A stretch of 64,000 bases of DNA from DAOTXN01 sp034435435 (GCA_034435435.1 DAOTXN010000161.1:30915-94914), one strand, 5' to 3'; positions 16,356 through 25,079 are shown, counted from the stretch's first letter. Translations and numbers: made by a program. The notes: a model not told the origin generated them from the sequence alone.

Positions 16356-17447
16356 CTACAGCTTGGCCGCAATCGCGTGCGCCATATCCAGCGTGCTCGC
16401 CGCGCCGCCCATGTCATAGGTGCGCACTTGGCCTTCGGCCAGCACGTCCGCCACGGCTCCCTCGATCTGCGCCGCCTTGTCGGTCTCGCCCAGCCAGTCC
16501 AGCATCATCTTGGCCGCCAGGATGGTCGCAATGGGGTTCACCTTGTACTGCCCGGCGTACTTGGGGGCCGAGCCGTGCGTTGGCTCGAACACGGCGTAAT
16601 TCAGCCCAATGTTGCCGCTACAGCCAAAGCCCAGCCCGCCCACCATCTGCGCGCACAGGTCCGAGATGATGTCGCCGAACAGATTAGTAGTCACGATCAC
16701 GTCGTAGCTGAGCGGATTCTTGAGCAGCCACATGCCCATCGCGTCGATGTTGGCGTTGTCGAACGCAATGTCGGGGTACTCGGCGGCCACCTTACGGGCC
16801 GCGTCCATAAACACCCCATCGGTCTGGCGCAGCACGTTGGCCTTGTGCACCGCGCTCACCTTTTTGCGCCCGTGTTGCCGGGCGTACTCGAAGGCCGCCC
16901 GCACGATGCGCTCCGACCCGGCCGCGGTGATGGCGCGGAACGAGATGGCCGCGTCGTGGGGGATTTTCTCCATGCCTTTGACCTGATAGAACGCCTCCGG
17001 CACGCGCTCATACTCGACGCCGATGTACATGCCCTCGGTGTTCTCGCGGAATACTACCAGGTCAATATTGTCCTTGTAGTTCAGCGGATTACCCGGATAG
17101 GCCTTGCAGGGGCGCAGACAGATGTACAGGTCCAGCAGTTGGCGCATGCGCACGATGGGGCTGCGGTACGAATAACCTTTGCCCTGCAATGTGGGGGCCA
17201 GCTCCTTGTCGGCCACGTCCTTGCCCTTGGACGTGATGGCGCCAAACATGGCGCAATCGGTCTCTTTCATCAGGTCCAGCGTGCGCTGGGGCAACGCATC
17301 GCCCTCTTTACACCAGAACTCCCAGCCGATGTCTGCCGGGATGTACTCGGCGTTCAGGGCGATGCGGTTCAGCACGATCCTGGCGGCGTCCATCACGTCA
17401 TTGCCAATGCCATCGCCGGGCATCCACGCAATCTTGTATTTCGCCAT
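16356..17447 (-). CDS. Isocitrate/isopropylmalate-family NAD(P) dehydrogenase
   Basis: A 363-residue beta-decarboxylating dehydrogenase. The N-terminus has MPGDGIGNDV. RSPIVRMRQLLDLYICLRP carries the substrate-binding Ser and Arg. FRENTEGMYIG and TTNLFGDIISD supply metal and cofactor residues, and EPTHGSAPKYAG is the cofactor loop. Sequence style is nearest NAD-type isocitrate or homoisocitrate dehydrogenase. It is last in the minus-strand cluster, after both dehydratase pairs, which supports an isocitrate-like substrate. Confidence 0.85.
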   Translation of the reverse strand: MAKYKIAWMPGDGIGNDVMDAARIVLNRIALNAEYIPADIGWEFWCKEGDALPQRTLDLMKETDCAMFGAITSKGKDVADKELAPTLQGKGYSYRSPIVRMRQLLDLYICLRPCKAYPGNPLNYKDNIDLVVFRENTEGMYIGVEYERVPEAFYQVKGMEKIPHDAAISFRAITAAGSERIVRAAFEYARQHGRKKVSAVHKANVLRQTDGVFMDAARKVAAEYPDIAFDNANIDAMGMWLLKNPLSYDVIVTTNLFGDIISDLCAQMVGGLGFGCSGNIGLNYAVFEPTHGSAPKYAGQYKVNPIATILAAKMMLDWLGETDKAAQIEGAVADVLAEGQVRTYDMGGAASTLDMAHAIAAKL

Positions 17448-17473
17448 AAAGTCCTCCTCAAGTTCAAATGTTT

Positions 17474-17542
17474 ACCGTCGAGAGCGCAGAGTTCGCAGAG
17501 ACCCTGCCGAGTTTTCTCGGCGTTCTCTGCGCTCTCGACGGT
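17474..17542. repeat. Long perfect inverted repeat in operon spacer
   Basis: ACCGTCGAGAGCGCAGAG (17474-17491) is exactly complementary to 17525-17542, an 18-bp stem. It lies between the dehydratase small subunit and the dehydrogenase gene. A similar but imperfect element is at 20593-20655. Confidence 0.8.
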
Positions 17543-17562
17543 GAGAAGCCAGATTCACAAGC

Positions 17563-18060
17563 CTACTCCACTCCCAGGCGCTTGCGCACGTGAGGCACCA
17601 GCCCGCCGTCCTCGATGATCTGCATCACCTCGACGGCCAGCGGCGGAAAGGTGTACTCGCCCTTGGGGGTTGTGACCCTCCCGGCAGCAAAGTCAATCGT
17701 AAGCTCGTCGCCCGTCTCGACCCCGTCCACCGCGTCGCAAGTGACGATGGGCAACGCCTCGTTGATGCAGTTGCGGAAATAAATCCGCGCAAAGCTGCGG
17801 GCCACGATGGCCCCCACGCCGATCTCTTTGAGGCAGATGACCGCCTGCTCGCGCGACGAGCCGCAGCCCCAGTTTTTGCCCGCCACGATCATGTCGCCCG
17901 GCTGCACGTTTTTGACGAACGCCGGGTCCAGGTCTTCCAGCGCGTGCTGGGCCATCTCTTTGCGGTCCGAGATGCTGTAGGTGTATTTGCCGGGAAAGAT
18001 GACGTCGGTGTTGACGTCGTCGCCGTATTTCCATACCCGACCGGTGATTTGGGTTTTCAT
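17563..18060 (-). CDS. Aconitase/isopropylmalate dehydratase-type small subunit 1
   Basis: A 165-residue LeuD-type swivel domain. GDDVNTDVIFPGKY and GKNWGCGSSREQA are the conserved substrate-loop motifs. It pairs with the large subunit at 18874. ATG 18060 follows AAGGAG. In the usual arrangement it would follow the large subunit directly; here a DUF3800 gene and an opposed small RNA separate them. Confidence 0.86.
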   Translation of the reverse strand: MKTQITGRVWKYGDDVNTDVIFPGKYTYSISDRKEMAQHALEDLDPAFVKNVQPGDMIVAGKNWGCGSSREQAVICLKEIGVGAIVARSFARIYFRNCINEALPIVTCDAVDGVETGDELTIDFAAGRVTTPKGEYTFPPLAVEVMQIIEDGGLVPHVRKRLGVE

Positions 18061-18069
18061 ATTTGCTCC

Positions 18070-18098
18070 TTGACAAGCCACAGAATGTTCGGTAGAAT
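18070..18098 (+). promoter_or_regulatory. Promoter of structured RNA 1
   Basis: TTGACA (18070-18075), 17 bp, TAGAAT (18093-18098) on the plus strand. The architecture and both boxes are identical to the promoter of RNA 2 at 25051. It reads away from the small-subunit gene and towards the DUF3800 gene. Confidence 0.75.
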
Positions 18099-18104
18099 GA
18101 TATT

Positions 18105-18234
18105 GTAAGCGGGACTCGTAAGTCCTGGATCAGGCTGCTCGTGTGTAAGCACGTGATACTCCGTCGTGGCTTCGGCCTGCCTTTGGGCGTGAACGGTGAG
18201 AATCGGCCCCCAGGGTGAGCCCGTTTTTATTTTT
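18105..18234 (+). ncRNA. Candidate structured RNA 1, convergent to DUF3800 gene
   Basis: About 125-130 nt predicted from the promoter at 18070 to a U-tract at 18224-18234. Hairpins include GGACT-CGTA-AGTCC (18112-18125), CGTG...CACG (18140-18153) and GGC-TTCG-GCC (18168-18177). The 5' CGGGACTC can pair with GAGCCCG just before TTTTTATTTTT, closing the RNA and acting as terminator. The 3' end runs over the stop codon of the DUF3800 gene. No long ORF fits this strand. Confidence 0.65.
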
Positions 18235-18868
18235 CCTGCAAAATCTCCTCGACGATGATCTTGTCCTGAATGATACGGTATAGCTCATCCTCGCATCGCT
18301 CATACTTTTGCCCCAGGCTCCAGGCTACCGCGTCTGCCGCCTGAATGCCCTTTTCTGTTGCCGAGTCCGAGTGCTCAATACTGATGATGCGTCTTTCGCC
18401 CTCACCTAATGTGCTAAAGGCTCTGTTCATAATGGCCTCTTCCAGTTTTTCGCGCAACGCTATGTTGGTGTAGCGCCGATCAAGGATCAACTTGAGCCAG
18501 GAATGGCGCTCGAAACAGTGCCGGATGGCCTCGGCGCAAACCAGCCGATACCGGTCCTCGGTATCGGGTCCGACCCAGATTGAGCGTTTGTCCAGTATGA
18601 TCGCCACGATTTCCACGTCAAGTTTGGCTATGTATCGTAGAAAGCGGGCTGTTACTTCTAGAGGCGCACGCTTGGCCTTGAGCTCTGGAATGTTCTTTAA
18701 TTTCTTGCGCAGATGCTTGCGCGTCTGAACGGTCGCCCGCCTGAGCGATCTAGGACAACGGGTCAAGATAACCGCCACGATGAGATAGCGCGACGAGCTA
18801 GGAGCGCTTCCCACGTCGCCTGTTTCGTCGGCAAAGGCCCACACCGGAGCGGGTATCGCACGCGCCAA
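18227..18868 (-). CDS. DUF3800-type protein 1
   Basis: About 213 residues. WAFADETGDVG near the N-terminus is the DUF3800 signature (an acidic motif suggestive of an RNase-H-like fold); IILDKRS, LILDRRY and IQAADAVAWSLG fit the later family blocks. TTG 18868 is chosen because GGAGGTG lies 8 bp upstream; GTG 18842 is an alternative. It starts 5 bp after the stop of the dehydratase large subunit and interrupts that gene pair. Its function is unknown; the opposed small RNA suggests RNA binding or processing. Confidence 0.7.
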   Translation of the reverse strand: MARAIPAPVWAFADETGDVGSAPSSSRYLIVAVILTRCPRSLRRATVQTRKHLRKKLKNIPELKAKRAPLEVTARFLRYIAKLDVEIVAIILDKRSIWVGPDTEDRYRLVCAEAIRHCFERHSWLKLILDRRYTNIALREKLEEAIMNRAFSTLGEGERRIISIEHSDSATEKGIQAADAVAWSLGQKYERCEDELYRIIQDKIIVEEILQEK

Positions 18869-18873
18869 CTGGC

Positions 18874-20127
18874 CTACACCTCCCGCGGGTCCGAAATCAC
18901 CCCCTTGAGCGCCGACGCGGCCACGGTGGCCGGGCTGGCCAGATAGGTGAACGCCTCTTTGGACCCCATGCGTCCCTTGAAATTGCGATTGGCGGTCGAG
19001 ATGGTCACCTCGCCGGGGGCCATACAGCCTTCGTGCGCGCCCAAACACGGCCCGCAGCCGGGGTTGAGCAGCGTCGCCCCGGCGGCCACTAGGTGGGTGA
19101 CGATGCCCTGTTCCATTGCCTGCAGCAGGATTTCGCGCGAGGCCGGCAACACCAACAGCCGCACGTGGGGGGCGATGCGCTTCCCGCGCAGAATCTCCGC
19201 CGCCGCCGCCAGGTCTTCCAGCCGGCCGTTGGTGCAGGTGCCGATGAGGGCCTGGTCGATGCGCGCGCCCAGCACCTCGGTCACGGGCGCGACGTTGTCT
19301 ACGGTGTGCGGCTTGGCGACTTGCGGGGCCAGCTTGCTCACATCGTACTCGATCACCCGCTCGTATTTTGCGTCGGGGTCGGCGTGGATTTCCTCATAGC
19401 CGTTGCGCACACGGCCCTGGAGCCACGCGCGGGTCTTGTCGTCTGGCGCGACCACGCCGTTCTTGGCCCCCATCTCGGCGGCCATGTTGGTCAGCGCCAT
19501 GCGCCCGGCAATGCTCATGTCGGCGATGACCGGGCCGGTGAACTCGACTGAGCGATAGTCGGCCCCGTCGGCCCGCAGGTCGCCAATGATGTACAGGATC
19601 AGGTCTTTGGCCGACACGCGCTCCGGCAGCGCCCCATTCACGACGATCTTGAAGCTGTCGGGCACGCGCAGCCAGATGTCGCCAGTCGCCATCACCGCCG
19701 CGGCCTCGGTGCGCCCGATGCCCGCCGCGAACGCGCCGAACGCGCCGTGGGTGGGCGTGTGCGAGTCGCTGCCGACGATGACCGCGCCGGGCCAGGCGTG
19801 CCCTTTTTCGGGCAACACCTGGTGGCAGATGCCTTCGCCGATGTCGTAAAAGGCCGTGATGCCTTGCTCGGCCACAAACTCGCGGGTGGCCTTGTGACTG
19901 GCGGCGTAGGTCTCGTTGGCTGCCGGGGTCACGTGATCCAGCACGATCACGCTCATGTTCGGGTTCGCCATGCGCGAGACGCCCATCTTGCGGAACGTGC
20001 TGGCGATAGCCGAGGTGTTATCGTGGGTCAGCAGCTTGTCGGGCCGGACGGTGACGATCTGTCCCGCCACGGCGCGCTCCAGCCCAGCCTTGCGGGCCAG
20101 GACTTTTTCGGCAAAAGTTTGTCCCAT
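18874..20127 (-). CDS. Aconitase/isopropylmalate dehydratase-type large subunit 1
   Basis: A 417-residue LeuC-type [4Fe-4S] hydro-lyase subunit. Cluster cysteines lie in GTCTNGR and GCGPC. GSDSHTPTHGAFGAFAAGIG is the conserved substrate motif. The start is ATG 20127 with AGGAGG upstream. It should work with the small subunit at 17563 on citrate, isopropylmalate or a related tricarboxylic acid. Confidence 0.88.
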   Translation of the reverse strand: MGQTFAEKVLARKAGLERAVAGQIVTVRPDKLLTHDNTSAIASTFRKMGVSRMANPNMSVIVLDHVTPAANETYAASHKATREFVAEQGITAFYDIGEGICHQVLPEKGHAWPGAVIVGSDSHTPTHGAFGAFAAGIGRTEAAAVMATGDIWLRVPDSFKIVVNGALPERVSAKDLILYIIGDLRADGADYRSVEFTGPVIADMSIAGRMALTNMAAEMGAKNGVVAPDDKTRAWLQGRVRNGYEEIHADPDAKYERVIEYDVSKLAPQVAKPHTVDNVAPVTEVLGARIDQALIGTCTNGRLEDLAAAAEILRGKRIAPHVRLLVLPASREILLQAMEQGIVTHLVAAGATLLNPGCGPCLGAHEGCMAPGEVTISTANRNFKGRMGSKEAFTYLASPATVAASALKGVISDPREV

Positions 20128-20137
20128 AATATCCTCC

Positions 20138-20165
20138 TTGACAATTGGGTGTCAAGATGTAAAAT
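20138..20165 (+). promoter_or_regulatory. Promoter for the small plus-strand gene
   Basis: TTGACA (20138-20143), 16 bp, TAAAAT (20160-20165), divergent from the dehydratase large-subunit gene. The leader holds a CCCCTG...CAGGGG hairpin. Confidence 0.6.
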
Positions 20166-20244
20166 TCGGTTCGATTTGTGTTGCGTGCCCCTGGTCCCCC
20201 CGCAGGGGCGGAGCGACAGGGGATGCGTGTTCTGTGACTTTGAG

Positions 20245-20475
20245 ATGAATGAGATTCACGGTATCTCGGTGCGAATATGTTCTGACGGCGGCCGGTATTT
20301 TGTCTGGGATGAGCTATTCGACCTTTATGGCGCAGGCCTGACTCTGGAGGCAGCTCGCCAGGACTACTGGAAAGCTGTCCAGGACTATCTGGCTGACCTG
20401 GAAACGGATAGCGGCCGCCTCGCGCCATATCTGGCTGACCGGTTGGCTCATCTTCACCGTACGGTCAAAGACTAA
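20245..20475 (+). CDS. Small HicB-like/antitoxin-like protein
   Basis: A 76-residue protein beginning MNEIHGISVRICSDGGRYFV and containing LTLEAARQDYWKAVQDYL. The order (beta strands, then a helix with EAxxDYW) is like HicB-type partial RNase-H folds of antitoxins. No toxin gene is visible beside it. It is read against the surrounding minus-strand operon from its own promoter, so it is a third accessory insertion in the cluster. The family call is tentative. Confidence 0.5.
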   Translation: MNEIHGISVRICSDGGRYFVWDELFDLYGAGLTLEAARQDYWKAVQDYLADLETDSGRLAPYLADRLAHLHRTVKD

Positions 20476-20592
20476 CGGCCTGGCAATGACCTCCACCGTT
20501 CAATCGCCCGCCCGTCGGCGGTGAACCCGAGCTCGCCGATCATCCCGGCTTTCAGATCAATGGGCTTTTTGTGTATTTCTTGCTCTCGTTTT

Positions 20593-20655
20593 CACCGCAG
20601 AGAACACAGAGGATACTGAGAGGAAATCCTCTGCGCTCTCTGCGTCTCAGCGGTA
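20593..20655. repeat. CCGCAGAGA-type hairpin repeat
   Basis: TTCACCGCAGAGA on the left is partly complementary to TCTCTGCG and CAGCGGT on the right. It is imperfect, lies at the 3' end of the next dehydratase small-subunit gene and resembles 17474-17542. Confidence 0.6.
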
Positions 20656-20657
20656 AA

Positions 20658-21188
20658 TTACTTTTCCAGCGACTTGCCATAAGCGAACAAATCGCCCGCC
20701 TGAAAAATGTCCATCTGCACCTGCGAGAAGGGCTGGGCCTGGAATTTCTTCCCGTTCACTGTGATTTCGCCGCTCTCGAAATCTACGCCGATCTCCGCGC
20801 CGGTCTCGAACTGCCCAGCCATCTCGGTCAGGCCGGGCAGCGACACGATGGGCAGGCCGCTGTTGATGGCATTGCGTTTGTAAATCGCGCCAAAGCTCTC
20901 GGCCACCACCGCGCCGATTTTTAACGCCCGGAAGCAATCCACCGCCTGCTGGCGCGACGAACCCGCCCCAAAGTTCTTCCCGGCCAGGATTACGTCGCCG
21001 GGTTGGGCCTTTTTGGCGAAATCTTTCCAGCCTTCCAGGTTATCCAGCGCATACTGCCCCATAAGGCTCACGTCGGTGATGTGCAGGTAGCGGTTGTGGA
21101 AAATCATGTCGGTGTCAATGTCGTCGTACAGCCGGCCGGCGGGGTCGGTGAGCACCCACAGGCGGCCTGTCACTCCAGTTGTCCTCAT
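20658..21188 (-). CDS. Aconitase/isopropylmalate dehydratase-type small subunit 2
   Basis: A 176-residue LeuD-like swivel domain with DDIDTDMIFHNRYL and GKNFGAGSSRQQA. It differs from small subunit 1 in the substrate loop (GAGSS instead of GCGSS), so the two dehydratases may act on different substrates or half-reactions. ATG 21188 follows AGGAGAG. Confidence 0.86.
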   Translation of the reverse strand: MRTTGVTGRLWVLTDPAGRLYDDIDTDMIFHNRYLHITDVSLMGQYALDNLEGWKDFAKKAQPGDVILAGKNFGAGSSRQQAVDCFRALKIGAVVAESFGAIYKRNAINSGLPIVSLPGLTEMAGQFETGAEIGVDFESGEITVNGKKFQAQPFSQVQMDIFQAGDLFAYGKSLEK

Positions 21189-21203
21189 CGCTCTCTCCTA
21201 TTT

Positions 21204-21269
21204 ACCACCAAGGCGCCAAGACACAAAGGATACCAAGAACACCAAGGTTTTCTTTGTGTCTTGGTGGTT
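21204..21269. repeat. CCAAGACACAAAG-type hairpin repeat
   Basis: CCAAGACACAAAG (21216-21228) is exactly complementary to CTTTGTGTCTTGG on the right arm (within 21252-21268). It lies between small subunit 2 and large subunit 2. The same repeat family is the target of MITE copy 1. Confidence 0.8.
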
Positions 21270-22531
21270 TAAACTGGCAGTGTAATTTCGCCCTTGAGGG
21301 CGGACCACGCTGCCGTGACCGGGCTGGTCAGGTAGGTCTCGCCCGCGCCCTGCTTGCCGGGAAAGTTGCGGTTGCTGGTGCTGAGCTGCACTTCACCTTT
21401 GCCGGTCATCCCGATGTGGCCCGACGCGCAGCCGCCGCAGCCGGGGTTGCTGATGATAAATCCGGCCTCGAATAGCGTACTCAGCACGCCGGAGCGCAGC
21501 AGTTGCTCGAACACCTCGCGCGTGGCGGGCACGACCGAGGCCATCACCCACGGCGCGATGCGCTGGCCCTTGACCACTTTCGCCACGGCTGCAAAATCCT
21601 CAAAGCGCCCGTTGGTGCACGAGCCGAGGAACACGCTGTCAATGCGCCGCCCGGCCACCTCGCGCACTGGCTTGACGTTGGCCGGACTGGGCGGGCAGGC
21701 GATGAGCGGCTCCAGCTTTGTGATGTCCACCTCGACCGTCTCGACGTACTCGGCGTCAGAGTCGGCATAGACGGGCGACCACGCAGGGTCGCCCCTACGA
21801 GCGGTTCGTTCGCGGGCGTAGGCCAACACCTCTTCCGAGGGCGGGATAAAGCCGATGATACCGCCCATTTCGGTGATCTGGCTGGCCAGGGTGATGCGCC
21901 CCGGCAAGTCCAGCGCCTCGATAGCCGGGCCATAAAACTCGACCGAGCGCCCCAACGCGCCGTTCGAGCCGAGCACCCCCAGCACGGCCAGCGTCAGGTC
22001 GCGGGCGTTGCAGGGCGGTTTCAAATCGCCCTTGACCACGACTTTCATCGTGGGCGGGACCTCGAACCAGGTCTTGCCGGCCTTGAACGTGAAAGCGATG
22101 TCCTGGTCGCCCATACCCTGACCGAACGCGCCGATGGCTCCCAGGATGTTGAGATGGCTGTCCGTGCCCACCAGCGTCACGCCGGGATAGGCCAGCCCCT
22201 CTTCGATGGCAACGTGCGAGCCGATACCCGCATTCACGTCGTACACTTTGACGCCCTGCTCGCGCGCCCAAATCCGGCAGGCCTGCTGATTGTTGGCGTA
22301 GGGGATATTGTTGGCCGGTACGACCAGGTCGAACGTAAAGAAAGTTTTGCCCTGGTCGGCGACCGGGTCGCTGCCGTAATGAGCGCGGTAGTTTTGCACC
22401 ACGTTGGCCCCGGCAAAGTCGCGCGCCGTGCGCACGTCCAGGTCCAGCCAGATGATGTCCCCCGGCTCGACCGGCGCGCCGCTCGACGTGTGCGCCGCAA
22501 AGATTTTTTGGATGATGGTCTGTCCTGACAT
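21269..22531 (-). CDS. Aconitase/isopropylmalate dehydratase-type large subunit 2
   Basis: A 420-residue LeuC-type subunit. Cluster cysteines lie in GSCTNGRFED and GCGGCASGH. GTDSHLNILGAIGAFGQGMG is the active-site block. It pairs with the small subunit at 20658. ATG 22531 follows GGGAGAAC. Residues around RTARRGDPAWSP are encoded by an in-frame copy of a TAGGGGCGACCCTGCG-type repeat. Confidence 0.87.
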   Translation of the reverse strand: MSGQTIIQKIFAAHTSSGAPVEPGDIIWLDLDVRTARDFAGANVVQNYRAHYGSDPVADQGKTFFTFDLVVPANNIPYANNQQACRIWAREQGVKVYDVNAGIGSHVAIEEGLAYPGVTLVGTDSHLNILGAIGAFGQGMGDQDIAFTFKAGKTWFEVPPTMKVVVKGDLKPPCNARDLTLAVLGVLGSNGALGRSVEFYGPAIEALDLPGRITLASQITEMGGIIGFIPPSEEVLAYARERTARRGDPAWSPVYADSDAEYVETVEVDITKLEPLIACPPSPANVKPVREVAGRRIDSVFLGSCTNGRFEDFAAVAKVVKGQRIAPWVMASVVPATREVFEQLLRSGVLSTLFEAGFIISNPGCGGCASGHIGMTGKGEVQLSTSNRNFPGKQGAGETYLTSPVTAAWSALKGEITLPV

Positions 22532-22548
22532 AACTTGTTCTCCCGGAT

Positions 22549-22618
22549 GTTGGATATTGGAGACTAGATATTGCTCAATCCCCAATCCCCACTCCCCAAT
22601 ATCCAATCTCTTATCCCA
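22549..22618. repeat. ATTGG/CCAAT-type hairpin repeat
   Basis: GTTGGATATTGGAGA on the left is complementary to TCCCCAATATCCAATC-like sequence on the right, with CAATCCCCAATCCCC between. It separates the HD-domain gene and large subunit 2. Confidence 0.7.
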
Positions 22619-23183
22619 TCTTTGCCGCCAGACTCTTCTTTTGGAACATGCGCTGGATGCTGTGGAAATTGCTAAAGTCAGCGTGGTTGAGGATGGTGGC
22701 CTCGGTGATGCGGTCCATTTTGTCGCCCTCGCCGGCGTGGGCCGCGATGATGTGTTGCACCTCCAGCGGCACACCGTAGCGGGCAGCCAGCTCGTAGCCG
22801 CTAAAGGGGTGGCGCAGCAGCGTGCCGTGCCCGCTCTGGACCGTCATGCCGTCGGCCCGTTTTTCATACTCCAACAATTTGCCGATGTCGTGCAGCAGTC
22901 CGCCGGCCACCAGCCAATCCATGTTGACCGGTACGCGCTCGCCATAGATCTCGGCAAACACCTCGGCCGTGCGAATAGCGGTGAGCGTGACGGCGCGGGT
23001 GTGCTCGATAAAGCTGGCCGGGCAGGGGTTGATCAGCAGTGTGAAAGGCATGTGGGTCAGGTCGTCCAGCGTCCAGCCGCTCGCCTCCATCGCCCCCAGC
23101 CAGGTCTGGATGCACTTTTCGCGCAATTCGGCGTCCTGGATTAAACCGAACTCGGGAACCAATTCTACAAGTCTGTCTCTCAT
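22611..23183 (-). CDS. HD-domain phosphohydrolase-like protein
   Basis: A 190-residue HD-superfamily protein. Metal ligands follow the expected order: EHTRAV, LLHDIGKLLEY, RHPFSGYEL, HIIAAHAGEGD and NHADF. ATG 23183 has AGGAGGAG upstream. HD proteins hydrolyse phosphate esters, often nucleotides; the substrate is unknown. It sits between the citryl-CoA-lyase-like gene and the second dehydratase pair. Confidence 0.82.
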   Translation of the reverse strand: MRDRLVELVPEFGLIQDAELREKCIQTWLGAMEASGWTLDDLTHMPFTLLINPCPASFIEHTRAVTLTAIRTAEVFAEIYGERVPVNMDWLVAGGLLHDIGKLLEYEKRADGMTVQSGHGTLLRHPFSGYELAARYGVPLEVQHIIAAHAGEGDKMDRITEATILNHADFSNFHSIQRMFQKKSLAAKMG

Positions 23184-23204
23184 TTTTTCACTCCTCCTGG
23201 ATTT

Positions 23205-23258
23205 AACCACGGATTACACAGATTTCACCGATTGTACTGATCTGTGCAATCTGTGGTT
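23205..23258. repeat. ACAGAT-type hairpin repeat
   Basis: AACCACGGATTACACAGATT on the left and AATCTGTGGTT on the right are largely complementary. It spans the spacer between the lyase-like and HD genes. Confidence 0.7.
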
Positions 23259-24035
23259 TTACAGCGGTCTTTCGGGCGGCCCGCTGTATTCCTGCGCCGT
23301 GGGCGAGATGCGGCGCATGGGTTTCTGAGCCGTGATTTCGTCGAACACGTGGGCAGTCAGGCCGACGGTGCGCGAGATGGCAAACAGCCCATTGCCCATT
23401 TCGGGCGGAAAGCCCAGCTCGCACAGCACGGCGGCGATGGCCCCATCCACGTTCATGGGCAGGTCTTTGCCGGTGGATTCGAGCATGGCCTGGCGCAGCG
23501 CCTGGCCCATCTCGACGTACTCGCCCGCCACGCCCTCTTCCTCACAGATGGCGAACAGGCGCTTGGTGCGTGGGTCGTCGGTGTGGACGCGGTGACCGTA
23601 ACCCGGCAGGCGTTTCTTTTGCGCCCGGTATTCCGCGACGATTTCTCGGGCGGTTGTGTGGGCGTCTTGCCCTTTGTCGCGCTTACGGGAGACCGCCGCC
23701 AAAAGCTCGCGCATGCAATCCTCGATGGCCCCCCCGTGATGGCGGTTAATCGTCATGATGCCCGCCGCGATACCGGTGGTCAGCGGCGCGCCGCCCGACG
23801 CCACCGTGCGGGCCGCCAGCGCCGAGGGCGGCGTCGCGCCGTGGTCCACGCTCGACACGAGAATAGCGTCCATCACCCGGCCCTGACCCTCGGTGGGCAG
23901 CTCGCCTTTGAGCACCAGGTAGACCACCTGCCCGAACGACACGCGTCCCATCAATTCGTCAATCCTGTAGCCGCGCACGGCCACCTTGTTCGGCTCGATT
24001 TTCGTAATCGGTTGTGACCAGCTTTCTTCGCTCAC
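23259..24035 (-). CDS. Citrate-synthase-domain protein, citryl-CoA lyase type
   Basis: A 258-residue protein that matches only the catalytic half of citrate synthase. The active-site residues are present: His in DHGATPPSALAA, His in PGYGHRVHTDDP and Asp in MNVDGAIAAVL. Full citrate synthases are ~370-430 residues; the short form is typical of citryl-CoA lyase and of the C-terminal part of ATP-citrate lyase, which split citryl-CoA into acetyl-CoA and oxaloacetate. The start is GTG 24035 behind AAAGGAG. CoA-ligase-type subunits are encoded just upstream. Confidence 0.82.
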   Translation of the reverse strand: MSEESWSQPITKIEPNKVAVRGYRIDELMGRVSFGQVVYLVLKGELPTEGQGRVMDAILVSSVDHGATPPSALAARTVASGGAPLTTGIAAGIMTINRHHGGAIEDCMRELLAAVSRKRDKGQDAHTTAREIVAEYRAQKKRLPGYGHRVHTDDPRTKRLFAICEEEGVAGEYVEMGQALRQAMLESTGKDLPMNVDGAIAAVLCELGFPPEMGNGLFAISRTVGLTAHVFDEITAQKPMRRISPTAQEYSGPPERPL

Positions 24036-24050
24036 AATTCATCTCCTTTG

Positions 24051-24126
24051 AATGGGACACTGATAAACGCAGATGAACACAGATAAAACAAGAAATCAGT
24101 GTCAATCTGTGTTCATCTGTGTCCCA
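24051..24126. repeat. ACAGAT-type hairpin repeat
   Basis: GCAGATGAACACAGAT on the left is complementary to ATCTGTGTTCATCTGTG on the right, flanked by GGGACA and TGTCCC. It lies between the alpha-subunit gene and the lyase gene. Confidence 0.78.
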
Positions 24127-25032
24127 TTAAATATCCAACTTGGCTAATACTTCTTTGGTCGCTTTGGGCAGGTCCATAAACTGCTCGACGACGGTCGCGC
24201 CGACCGCGCGCAGCCGCTCGACCTTGCCCTCATACGTGCCGCGTCCGCCCTCGACGATGGCCCCGGCGTGCGAAAAGCGCGTGCCGCTCTTGGCTGCCTT
24301 GCCGCCGATGTAGGCGATCAGCGGCTTGGTGAACGCGCCCTGCTCGATCAAGTCGGCCACCGTCTCTTCCTGGCTGGTGCCGATCTCGCCAAACATCACC
24401 ACGGCTTGGGTGTCGGGGTCTTGCTCGAACAGCTTGACCACCTCCGGATGAGGCAGGCCGACCACCGCGTCGCCGCCCACGTGCACCAGCGTGGTCGCGC
24501 CGATGCCTTCCTGTCCCAAATAGTAGGCCGTGGAGGAGGTCATGCCGCCGCTGCGACTGGTGATGCCCACTGGACCCGGCTTGAACCAGGCTTTGGCCGA
24601 GGCCGCCCGTCCGCCCATCATGCCCAGCACGCCCTTGTCGGGGCTGAGCACGCCCAGCGTATTCGGGCCGACGAACCTGGCGCCGCGCTCTTTGGCTCGC
24701 TTGGCGATGGTCAGCACGTCGTAAATGGGCACCCGGTCGGGCACGATGACCAGCAGTTGAACCCCGGCGTCGATGGCTTCCAGCGCCGCATTCTTGACCA
24801 GCGGGGCGGGGATAAACAGCACGCTGACGTCAATCGGGCCGGCCTTTTCCCACGCCTCCTGCACCGTGTCAAAGACCGGAATGCCTTCCACCTGCTCGCC
24901 GCCGCGACCGGGCGTCACACCGGCCACCACCTGCGAGCCGTACTCGACCATCAATTTCGTGCGGGTCATGCCTTCGCGCCCGGTGATGCCCTGCACCAGC
25001 ACGCGCTTGGTTTGGTCTATAAGTATGGACAT
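24127..25032 (-). CDS. CoA-ligase alpha subunit (succinyl-/citryl-CoA synthetase type)
   Basis: A 301-residue SucD-like subunit. VLVQGITGREG begins the CoA-binding Rossmann domain; FSHAGAIVEGG carries the His that is phosphorylated. It pairs with the ATP-grasp beta subunit at 25864, from which it is separated by a DUF3800 gene and an opposed RNA. With the adjacent citryl-CoA-lyase-like gene it may act on citrate; succinate is the alternative. ATG 25032 follows GGAGG. Confidence 0.85.
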   Translation of the reverse strand: MSILIDQTKRVLVQGITGREGMTRTKLMVEYGSQVVAGVTPGRGGEQVEGIPVFDTVQEAWEKAGPIDVSVLFIPAPLVKNAALEAIDAGVQLLVIVPDRVPIYDVLTIAKRAKERGARFVGPNTLGVLSPDKGVLGMMGGRAASAKAWFKPGPVGITSRSGGMTSSTAYYLGQEGIGATTLVHVGGDAVVGLPHPEVVKLFEQDPDTQAVVMFGEIGTSQEETVADLIEQGAFTKPLIAYIGGKAAKSGTRFSHAGAIVEGGRGTYEGKVERLRAVGATVVEQFMDLPKATKEVLAKLDI

Positions 25033-25050
25033 AAAGTGACCTCCGTTTGA

Positions 25051-25079
25051 TTGACAAATCACTGTAGCAGTGATAGAAT
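25051..25079 (+). promoter_or_regulatory. Promoter of structured RNA 2
   Basis: TTGACA (25051-25056), 17 bp, TAGAAT (25074-25079) on the plus strand, identical in boxes and spacing to the promoter of RNA 1 at 18070. The spacer contains the palindrome TCACTGTAGCAGTGA, which could be an operator. Confidence 0.78.

Noticed and set aside
16302..17618. 438-codon plus-strand ORF opposite the dehydrogenase gene
   Set aside because: His/Arg/Val-rich translation typical of antisense frames; the minus strand encodes a clear enzyme with catalytic motifs.
18105..18226. Reading RNA 1 as a 3' leader on the minus strand downstream of the DUF3800 gene
   Set aside because: The U-tract, UUCG loop and consensus promoter all lie on the plus strand; the minus strand has none of these.
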